DNA of 8,919 bases, taken from NCBI GenBank assembly GCA_045594545.1, contig JAZNYQ010000084.1, positions 1 through 8,919 of the forward strand. The letters are read 5' to 3'. Source of the stretch: CAKSHC01 sp045594545 (lineage in GTDB: Bacteria > Bacillota > Clostridia > Oscillospirales > UMGS1783). This document shows positions 1-4,816 of this stretch, piece after piece (position 1 is the first letter of the stretch; the number at the start of each line of letters is the position of its first letter). Position numbers and translations under genes: made by a program. A model generated the notes under the pieces. It was not told where the DNA came from. It searched no databases and saw nothing but the letters and a program-made list of their open reading frames with translations.

Positions 1-1166
1 CCGCGGGCGTGCAGTTTTTGGGTCGAAATGCCGATCTCGGCGCCCAGCCCAAACACAAAACCGTCGGTAAAGCGGGTCGAGGCGTTATGATACACGGCCG
101 CCGCATCGATCGAACGCAGGAACAATTCGGCATGCGCCGCATCCTCGGTCACGATCGCTTCGCTGTGCTTGGTGCCGTGTTCGTTAATGTGCGCGATCGC
201 CTCTTCCACACTGTCAACCACACCCACCGTCAAAATATAATCGTTGTACTCGGTGTAAAAATCTTCTTCGTTTGCCGATTTCATCGGGTAGGCCGCACAG
301 GCGCGGGTATCCCCACGCAACTCCACGCCGGCCTGTTCCAGCGCCGTGCACAGGCGCACCAACAGGGGCGAATCCTTATGGATCAACAGCGTCTCGGCCG
401 CATTGCAGACCGACGGACGGGAGGTTTTGGCATTGAGAATGATGCGCTGTGCCATATCGCCGTCGGCGCTTTCATCCACAAAGACATGGCAGTTGCCCGT
501 GCCTGTTTCGATAACCGGCACCGTCGCATTCTCCACCACCGAGGCAATCAATCCCTTGCCGCCACGGGGAATGAGCAGATCCAGATCGCCTTTCAGGGTC
601 ATCATCTCCTGCGCGCTCGCCCGCTCGGTATTCTCCACCAGGCAAACGCAGTCGGCGGGAAAGCCTTGTGCTTCCAGTACATCACGAATTAAAGAAACGA
701 GCGCTTTATTGGAGTGGATGGCCTCTTTTCCGCCGCGCAAAACGGCCGCATTGCCCGATTTCAGACAAAGCAATGCCGAGTCGACCGCCACGTTGGGGCG
801 CGCTTCAAAAATCATGCCGATCACACCAAAGGGCACCGACACCTTTTGAATCCGCAACCCGTCGGCATTAACAAACTCTTCGAGTACCTGCTGGGTCGGA
901 TCGGGCAGCGCCGCTACCTGTTCGGCACCGACTGCCATCGACTCGATGACCTTGTCGGTCAGCATCAACCGATCGATCAATGCTTCCCGCAAGCCGTTCT
1001 CCCGTCCGGCCTGCACATCCAGCGCATTGGCCTGTTGAATTTGGTCTTTATGACCGCGCAGAGCCTGCGCCACCGCCAGAATGATTCCGTTTTTCTGTTC
1101 GGCCGTTGCCGCCGCTATGACCGACGAGGCCGTCCGTGCCCGACGGGCGATATCTTTTACACTCAT
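1..1166 (-). CDS. proA: Gamma-glutamyl phosphate reductase (glutamate-5-semialdehyde dehydrogenase), C-terminus cut off by window edge
   Basis: ProA reduces gamma-glutamyl phosphate to glutamate-5-semialdehyde with NADPH, the second step of cytoplasmic proline synthesis. Translating the minus strand from 1166 gives 388 residues with no stop. It starts MSVKDIARRAR and carries family blocks such as FGVIGMIFEARPN, LRGGKEA, IPRGGKG and ETGTGNCHVFVD. The nucleophilic cysteine lies in KTSRPSVCNAAE at Cys254 (codon 407-405), matching the catalytic Cys of the aldehyde-dehydrogenase fold. The last visible residues, GISTQKLHARG, normally lie about 25-30 residues before the end of a roughly 415-residue protein, so only a short tail is missing. 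The start codon overlaps the proB stop as ATGA, and GAGG about 7 nt upstream is a plausible ribosome site, so translation is probably coupled to proB. Identification is firm. Confidence 0.96.
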   Translation of the reverse strand, partial: MSVKDIARRARTASSVIAAATAEQKNGIILAVAQALRGHKDQIQQANALDVQAGRENGLREALIDRLMLTDKVIESMAVGAEQVAALPDPTQQVLEEFVNADGLRIQKVSVPFGVIGMIFEARPNVAVDSALLCLKSGNAAVLRGGKEAIHSNKALVSLIRDVLEAQGFPADCVCLVENTERASAQEMMTLKGDLDLLIPRGGKGLIASVVENATVPVIETGTGNCHVFVDESADGDMAQRIILNAKTSRPSVCNAAETLLIHKDSPLLVRLCTALEQAGVELRGDTRACAAYPMKSANEEDFYTEYNDYILTVGVVDSVEEAIAHINEHGTKHSEAIVTEDAAHAELFLRSIDAAAVYHNASTRFTDGFVFGLGAEIGISTQKLHAR

Positions 1167-1936
1167 TTTACTACCTCAAACAATGTTCCGATGCTCTCCC
1201 CTTGGGCAATGGCATACAATTTTTCGGGATCGTCACCGTTGGCCAGCACCATGGGGATCCCCGCACGGTTGACCATCTCAGCCGCATCCAGTTTGGTGAC
1301 CATACCGCCCGTGCCGACACCCGACACACTTCCGCCGGCCATGGCCCGAATCTCCTCGGTCACCCCATGCACCACCGGCAATAACTTAGCATCGCCCTGA
1401 TGGGGGTCATGATCGTACAGCCCGTCAATATCAGAGAGCAACACCAAAAGGTCAGCCTCGGCAATGACGGCCACAATGGCCGACAGGGTATCGTTATCGC
1501 CGATCTTGATCTCATCGACCGCTACCGTATCATTTTCATTGACGATGGGGATCACGCCGAATTCCAACAGTTTCTCGACCGTGTTGCTTACGTGTTCATA
1601 GCCGTGTTCCAGATGCAGGACGTCGCCCGTCAGGAGCACCTGCCCGACCGTATAGCCGTACTCGGCAAAGATCTTCTCGTAAATATTCATCAATCGGCAC
1701 TGCCCAACGGCGGCCGCCGCCTGCTTGGACGGAATATCGGTGGGACGGCTGGGCAACTTAAGAGTACTGACCCCTACGCCGATAGCGCCCGACGATACCA
1801 GCAAGACCTGCGAGCCGGCATTGGCAATATCCGAAAGGGTGCGTACCAGCCGCTCAATACGCAGCAGATCCAATTTTCCGTTTTCATGGGTCAGGGTCGA
1901 TGTTCCGACCTTGACCACGATCCGATTATATTTCAT
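1163..1936 (-). CDS. proB: Glutamate 5-kinase, short form without PUA domain
   Basis: ProB phosphorylates the gamma-carboxyl of glutamate with ATP, the first committed step of proline synthesis. The 257-residue protein is a complete amino-acid-kinase fold: VVKVGTSTLT (residues 7-16) with Lys9, SSGAIGVG (48-55), QAAAAVGQ (72-79), NENDTVAVDEIKIGDNDT (133-150), LLSDIDGLYDHDP (166-178) and the nucleotide-site GTGGMVTK (208-215). It stops right after the kinase domain. E. coli ProB is about 367 residues because of a C-terminal PUA domain; a PUA-less form is found in some other bacteria and is not a truncation here, since the stop is embedded in the proA start (4-nt overlap). The ATG at 1936 is preceded by GAGGGA with suitable spacing. 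Proline feedback inhibition acts on the kinase domain in this family, so it may be kept. Confidence 0.96.
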   Translation of the reverse strand: MKYNRIVVKVGTSTLTHENGKLDLLRIERLVRTLSDIANAGSQVLLVSSGAIGVGVSTLKLPSRPTDIPSKQAAAAVGQCRLMNIYEKIFAEYGYTVGQVLLTGDVLHLEHGYEHVSNTVEKLLEFGVIPIVNENDTVAVDEIKIGDNDTLSAIVAVIAEADLLVLLSDIDGLYDHDPHQGDAKLLPVVHGVTEEIRAMAGGSVSGVGTGGMVTKLDAAEMVNRAGIPMVLANGDDPEKLYAIAQGESIGTLFEVVK

Positions 1937-1965
1937 GACAGTCCCTCGTTAAAAAGAATATGGTT

Positions 1966-1994
1966 ATTATAGCGTGGATTTGAAAAAAATTCAA
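1966..1994 (-). promoter_or_regulatory. Sigma-A-type promoter for proBA
   Basis: Reading the minus strand, TTGAAT (1994-1989) is followed after exactly 17 bp by a perfect TATAAT (1971-1966). Transcription would begin near 1959, giving a leader of about 20 nt that holds little more than the ribosome site. There is therefore no room for a T-box or attenuator in front of proB. A short inverted repeat TTGAA-N5-TTCAA (1980-1994) overlaps the -35 and spacer; it could be an operator or chance. Confidence 0.75.
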
Positions 1995-2023
1995 TATTTT
2001 TCGGTAAATTTGCATTTCCCCCC

Positions 2024-2052
2024 TTATCAAATCGGATTTTTTGTATTATAAT
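2024..2052 (+). promoter_or_regulatory. Sigma-A-type promoter for zapA-dut-maf
   Basis: TTATCA (2024-2029) and a perfect TATAAT (2047-2052) are separated by 17 bp. The predicted start near 2059 leaves a leader of about 17 nt containing the strong purine-rich ribosome site AAGGGGG (2061-2067) ahead of the ATG at 2076. This promoter stands back to back with that of proBA; the two -35 boxes are 29 bp apart. Confidence 0.75.
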
Positions 2053-2075
2053 GTTGTAAAAAGGGGGAATTTGAC

Positions 2076-2453
2076 ATGTCAGCATCCAAAAATATGACCG
2101 TTTCGGTCGGCGGTATCGACATTACCATCCAGACCGATGAGGACCGCGGCTACATTCAAAAACTGGCCGCTAAAGTAGACGAAAAGGTGGGCACCTATCT
2201 GCGTATGGGCGCCAAGGTCACCGTAGCGCAGGCTGCCGTACTGACGGCAATGGAACTGTGCGACGAGTTTGAGAAGAATAATGCCGCCGTCGAAAATATG
2301 CGCGCCCAGATGCGCAGCTACATCGACGACTCGATTCGCGCCGCCGCCGACCGCGACCGCTACAAGGCCGAGCTCGACCGCACCCGCAACGAATTGAGCA
2401 AACTCAACAACAAACTCTATGAACGCAATGGAAATCAAGATTCGCTCTATTGA
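2076..2453 (+). CDS. zapA: Cell division protein ZapA (FtsZ-ring-associated)
   Basis: The 125-residue protein fits the ZapA family, small cytoplasmic proteins that bind FtsZ and promote bundling of its filaments at the division site. The N-terminal half (about residues 7-45) has the family pattern MTVSVGGIDITI, then DEDRGYIQKLAAKVDEKV. The second half (about 55-118) is a long charged helix rich in heptad-like spacing (MELCDEFEKNN, RYKAELDRTRNELSKLNN), the expected dimerising coiled coil. The AAGGGGG ribosome site supports the ATG at 2076. It heads a three-gene run with dut and maf; its last 26 nt overlap dut. Sequence identity in this family is low, so the call rests on the N-terminal pattern plus architecture and size. 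Confidence 0.85.
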   Translation: MSASKNMTVSVGGIDITIQTDEDRGYIQKLAAKVDEKVGTYLRMGAKVTVAQAAVLTAMELCDEFEKNNAAVENMRAQMRSYIDDSIRAAADRDRYKAELDRTRNELSKLNNKLYERNGNQDSLY

Positions 2454-2871
2454 GCATAACGGAGTAACACCCGACCTGCCCCGCCGCGCCAGCGCGGGAA
2501 GTGCCGGGGTCGATCTGCAGGCCATGATCGACGCGCCGCTCACCATAGAGCCCCAAAAACTCTACCGTGTTCCCACCGGACTTGCCATGGAATTGCCCGA
2601 GGGCTACGTGGGCTTGGTATATGCCCGCAGTGGCCTTGGTGTCAAACACGGCATCGCACTGGGCAACGGCGTCGGTGTCATTGACAGCGACTATCGGGGA
2701 GAGATCTTAGTGGGCCTTTGTAATTTATCCGATACGCCCTATACCATCCAACCGTTGGATCGTATTGCCCAACTGGTCATCGCCCCCGTCCCGCCCGTGG
2801 AATACGTGTGGGCCGATACCCTTGGCGATACCGCACGGGGCGAGGGCGGTTTTGGCTCGTCGGGTCGGTAA
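2428..2871 (+). CDS. dut: Deoxyuridine 5'-triphosphate nucleotidohydrolase (dUTPase)
   Basis: Trimeric dUTPase splits dUTP to dUMP and pyrophosphate, supplying dUMP for thymidylate and keeping uracil out of DNA. From the ATG at 2428 the protein has 147 residues and all five family motifs: SAGVDL (25-30), ARSGL (66-70), GVIDSDYRGEI (83-93, with predicted catalytic Asp86), PLDRIAQLVI (109-118) and the C-terminal RGEGGFGSSG (137-146) that closes over the nucleotide. The start MEIKIRSI matches the normal family N-terminus. An in-frame ATG at 2419 would add MNA. Neither start has a recognisable Shine-Dalgarno sequence and both lie inside zapA, so translation is probably coupled to zapA termination at 2453. 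The maf start follows the stop after one base. Confidence 0.96.
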   Translation: MEIKIRSIEHNGVTPDLPRRASAGSAGVDLQAMIDAPLTIEPQKLYRVPTGLAMELPEGYVGLVYARSGLGVKHGIALGNGVGVIDSDYRGEILVGLCNLSDTPYTIQPLDRIAQLVIAPVPPVEYVWADTLGDTARGEGGFGSSGR

Positions 2872-2872
2872 G

Positions 2873-3427
2873 ATGACAGTCATTCTGGCTTCCGGCTCCC
2901 CGCGCCGCAAAGAACTTCTGGCCAATATCTGCCCCGATTTTTCGGTGTTGGTGCCTACCGTGGACGAATCGGCCATTGCGGCACCCTATAAAGGAAATCC
3001 CCGCCGTACCGTCATGGCTCTTTCCCGTGCTAAGGCACAGGCCGCACGGCCATTGACCGATGCCGATGCCGTTATCGGCGCCGATACGGTGGTCGCACAG
3101 GGCCGCACCGTTTTAGGCAAACCCGAAACCCCCGAACAGGCATATGCCATGCTCCGCTCCCTTTCGGGGCGCACGCATAAGGTCTGGACGGGAGTCAGTG
3201 TCAGTTTTGCTGCACGTACCGTTACCTACGCCGTCTGCACCCGCATCCGTTTTCATCGGCTCAGCGATGAACAAATACAAGCCTATGTCGCATCGGGCGA
3301 AGGCATGGACAAAGCGGGCGGGTACGGCATTCAGGGAGCGGCGGGTGCCTTTGTCAAAACGATCCGCAAAGACTATTTCAATGTTGTCGGTCTGCCGTTA
3401 AAACGGTTGGCGCGACTGCTTGGTTGA
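2873..3427 (+). CDS. maf: Maf-family nucleoside triphosphate pyrophosphatase
   Basis: Maf proteins hydrolyse non-canonical or modified nucleoside triphosphates (dTTP/UTP-type or m7GTP-type in different subfamilies) and were first described as septum-formation inhibitors in Bacillus subtilis. The 184-residue protein has ASGSPRRKELL (6-16), the active-site block GADTVV with Asp71, GKPETPEQAYAML (82-94), TGVSV (106-110) and the closing block SGEGMDKAGGYGIQG (141-155). The ATG at 2873 is chosen because the protein then begins MTVILASGSPRR as in the family; an upstream in-frame ATG at 2765 lies deep inside dut. It follows the dut stop by one base with no good ribosome site, which implies coupling. 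The stop TGA (3425-3427) overlaps the -35 box of the next promoter. Confidence 0.95.
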   Translation: MTVILASGSPRRKELLANICPDFSVLVPTVDESAIAAPYKGNPRRTVMALSRAKAQAARPLTDADAVIGADTVVAQGRTVLGKPETPEQAYAMLRSLSGRTHKVWTGVSVSFAARTVTYAVCTRIRFHRLSDEQIQAYVASGEGMDKAGGYGIQGAAGAFVKTIRKDYFNVVGLPLKRLARLLG

Positions 3428-3452
3428 CTTTTGTTTGCATCTTTGCTATACT
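3424..3452 (+). promoter_or_regulatory. Strong extended -10 promoter for minD-like/mgsA-like pair
   Basis: TTGACT (3424-3429) and TATACT (3447-3452) are 17 bp apart, each with five of six consensus bases, and a TG dinucleotide at 3444-3445 makes an extended -10. The -35 box overlaps the maf stop codon. The predicted start near 3459 leaves a leader of about 15 nt with the ribosome site GGAG (3465-3468) before the ATG at 3474. I see no terminator between maf and this promoter, so read-through from zapA is also possible. Confidence 0.8.
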
Positions 3453-3473
3453 GTATATCGATTTGGAGAATCC

Positions 3474-4178
3474 ATGGGACAGGTAATTACCGTTGCCTCT
3501 GGTAAGGGAGGCGTTGGAAAAACTACGATCACGGCCGGGCTGTGCGCCTCGCTCGCCCATCAGGGCAAGCGGATACTGGCCATCGATGCCGATGCCGGTC
3601 TGCGAAGTTTGGATCTTATTCTGGGCTTGGAAAACGAGGCCGTCTACGATCTGGCCGACGTACTGAGCGGTCGCAAGCGGCTAAGCGATGCCATTATTCG
3701 TCACGAAGCCCTCGGCGCCCTGTTCTTTCTGGCCGCTCCTCTGATGCCCGACGATCCGAGTCTTACCGAATCGGCTCTGCGTTCCCTGATTGCCCATACG
3801 GGTAATGCCTTTGATTATATCGTGATCGACAGCCCGTCGGGTCTGCACCCGTGGGCTCGCGATACCGCCGCCGTTTGCGATCGCTTGTTGATGGTTACCA
3901 CGCCCGACCCGTCGGCCGTGCGCGCCGCCGCTCATGCCTCGCAGATACTGGGCAACTCCCAACACCTGATCATCAATCGGATCGACCCCAAAGCCGTCCG
4001 TGACGGCGTTGTTCCCAATGTAGACATGATTATCGATACCGTTGCCGTCCCGCTCATCGGGCTCATCCCCGAAGACCGAGAGGCCGTGTGGGGCAGAGGC
4101 GAAGCGGCCGGTATCGCTATGCAAAATATTGCACGAAGACTGGACGGAAAGCATACACCCCTATATCGTTTCTGGTAG
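3474..4178 (+). CDS. minD: MinD-like septum-site ParA/MinD ATPase, shortened C-terminus
   Basis: MinD is a deviant Walker-A ATPase that dimerises on the membrane with ATP and recruits MinC to block division away from midcell. This 234-residue protein shows ASGKGGVGKTT (8-18) with signature Lys11 and Lys16, the switch I region DADAGLRSLDLILGLE (38-53), the DSPSGL block (119-124; DSPAG in typical MinD) and INRIDPKAVRDG (167-178), all MinD-like and not generic ParA. Typical MinD has about 265-270 residues. Here the chain ends just after NIARRLDGKHTPL with YRFW, so the usual linker and amphipathic membrane-targeting helix are missing. The ATG at 3474 follows GGAGA at good spacing; the upstream in-frame ATG at 3420 lies in maf and the promoter. 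No minC or minE is adjacent. The family is sure; a standard Min function is less so. Confidence 0.85.
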   Translation: MGQVITVASGKGGVGKTTITAGLCASLAHQGKRILAIDADAGLRSLDLILGLENEAVYDLADVLSGRKRLSDAIIRHEALGALFFLAAPLMPDDPSLTESALRSLIAHTGNAFDYIVIDSPSGLHPWARDTAAVCDRLLMVTTPDPSAVRAAAHASQILGNSQHLIINRIDPKAVRDGVVPNVDMIIDTVAVPLIGLIPEDREAVWGRGEAAGIAMQNIARRLDGKHTPLYRFW

Positions 4179-4185
4179 GTGAACT

Positions 4186-4560
4186 ATGAGAATTGCGCTG
4201 ATCGCTCAAGATAAAAAGAAGGAACAGATGGTGCGGTTTTGTCTGACCTATGCCGGCACCCTGTCCCGGCATAAACTGTTTGCGACCGGCACCACCGGCA
4301 AGATGGTGCAGGAATATACCGGTCTGCGCGTCCATCGCTATCTGACGGGACGGCAGGGCGGCGAACAGCAGATCTCGGCTCGTATTTCCTATGACGAACT
4401 GGATATGCTCATCCTGTTTCGGGATACCGACATCGCTCTCATCCCCACCGGATATGATGAAATGCTCCGCCTTTGCGATGCCCGCGATATTCCCTATGCC
4501 ACAAACCCCAAGTCAGCAAAAGCCTTGATGTTTGCTTTAGAAAACGGCATGATCGAATAA
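4186..4560 (+). CDS. mgsA: Methylglyoxal-synthase-like protein with altered catalytic residues
   Basis: Methylglyoxal synthase converts dihydroxyacetone phosphate to methylglyoxal and phosphate, a bypass of lower glycolysis. The 124-residue protein aligns throughout: ALIAQDKKK (4-12) with Asp9 and Lys12, the phosphate-binding FATGTTGK (32-39), LTGRQGGEQQI (53-63), LILFRD (75-80), LRLCDARDIPYATN (94-107). By my alignment to the E. coli enzyme, catalytic Asp71 corresponds to Glu60 here, and the segment holding His98 and Asp101 reads TDIALIPTGYDE with no His and no clear Asp match. The phosphate pocket is kept, so substrate or phosphate binding is plausible, but normal activity is uncertain. AGGTGA, overlapping the minD stop, is its ribosome site; the gap is 7 nt. 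In Clostridia mgsA commonly lies downstream of min genes, which supports the family call. Confidence 0.82.
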   Translation: MRIALIAQDKKKEQMVRFCLTYAGTLSRHKLFATGTTGKMVQEYTGLRVHRYLTGRQGGEQQISARISYDELDMLILFRDTDIALIPTGYDEMLRLCDARDIPYATNPKSAKALMFALENGMIE

Positions 4561-4561
4561 T
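4532..4561 (+). promoter_or_regulatory. Possible weak promoter for the hisS-aspS leader
   Basis: AATAAT (4556-4561), spanning the mgsA stop, is a five-of-six -10 box; a poor -35, TTGCTT (4532-4537), lies 18 bp upstream. A start near 4568 would place the RNA 5' end just before the first T-box helix strand (4574-4579), which favours this position. An alternative pair is TTGATG (4525-4530) with CATGAT (4548-4553). Transcription could also come from the minD promoter, since no terminator is seen in between. Confidence 0.35.
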
Positions 4562-4567
4562 TCCATA

Positions 4568-4797
4568 TTCCCCGTCCGCCGCCCGTATGGGTCGTACGGA
4601 AATAACTCCCACAGAGAGAAGTGCCCTCGGCTGAAAGCACTTCGTTGTTGTTTTGGTATGTGACAGCGGATCGTAACAGGGGCGCCTTGCCGCGGCGCAA
4701 TGCGGCATAAGAGGAGGGCGTATGCCCTCGAAGAAGGGTGGCACCACGAGTAACTTCGTCCCTTCGCATGATGCGAAGAGATGAAGTCTATTTTTTT
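4568..4797 (+). promoter_or_regulatory. T-box riboswitch leader of hisS-aspS (predicted tRNA-Asp sensor)
   Basis: The leader binds uncharged tRNA and then favours an antiterminator. Stem I is supported by GTCCGC/GCGGAT (4574-4579 with 4666-4671), CGTAC/GTATG (4593-4597 with 4656-4660) and AAATAAC/GTTGTTT (4600-4606 with 4647-4653). The AGAGAG motif is at 4613-4618, followed by a distal hairpin AAGTGC/GCACTT with GGCTG in its loop. The specifier side (4661-4665) reads TGACA, giving GAC (Asp) followed by a purine; no CAC or CAT occurs there. Two further hairpins follow: GCGCC/GGCGC (4682-4698) and GAGGGC/GCCCTC (4714-4729). The antiterminator pairs AAGGG (4734-4738) with CCCTT (4760-4764) around the bulge TGGCACC; its TGGC is complementary to GCCA, the 3' end of a G73 tRNA such as tRNA-Asp. 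Confidence 0.9.
4753..4797 (+). terminator. Intrinsic terminator of the hisS T-box, competing with the antiterminator
   Basis: ACTTC (4753-4757) pairs with GAAGT (4783-4787), and the inner TTCGC/GCGAA helix closes a short loop near 4768-4772. A T-run follows (4791-4797). The 5' strand of this hairpin includes 4753-4764, which is also the 3' strand of the antiterminator, so the two structures exclude each other. Confidence 0.88.
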
Positions 4798-4816
4798 ATA
4801 TAGAAAGGAAATCATT

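Noticed and set aside
9..1972. Several plus-strand open frames (9-692, 346-849, 714-1400, 1400-1972)
   Set aside because: All are shadows of proA and proB on the minus strand, whose motifs and catalytic residues are unmistakable.
2079..2546. A 155-codon minus-strand frame opposite zapA and the start of dut
   Set aside because: No family resemblance; zapA and dut on the plus strand have promoter, ribosome site (zapA) and motifs.
2765..2872. Upstream in-frame start for maf
   Set aside because: It would place 36 extra residues inside dut, and the family's ASGSPRR motif normally lies near the N-terminus.
4638..4640. CAC in the hisS leader as a histidine specifier codon
   Set aside because: It lies in the 3' strand of the distal Stem I hairpin, paired with GTG at 4621-4623, not in the specifier loop position.
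4781..4816. Earlier hisS start giving the extra N-terminus MKSIFLYRKEII
   Set aside because: This ATG is inside the T-box terminator hairpin and has no ribosome site; the ATG at 4817 follows AAAGGAA and gives the normal family start.
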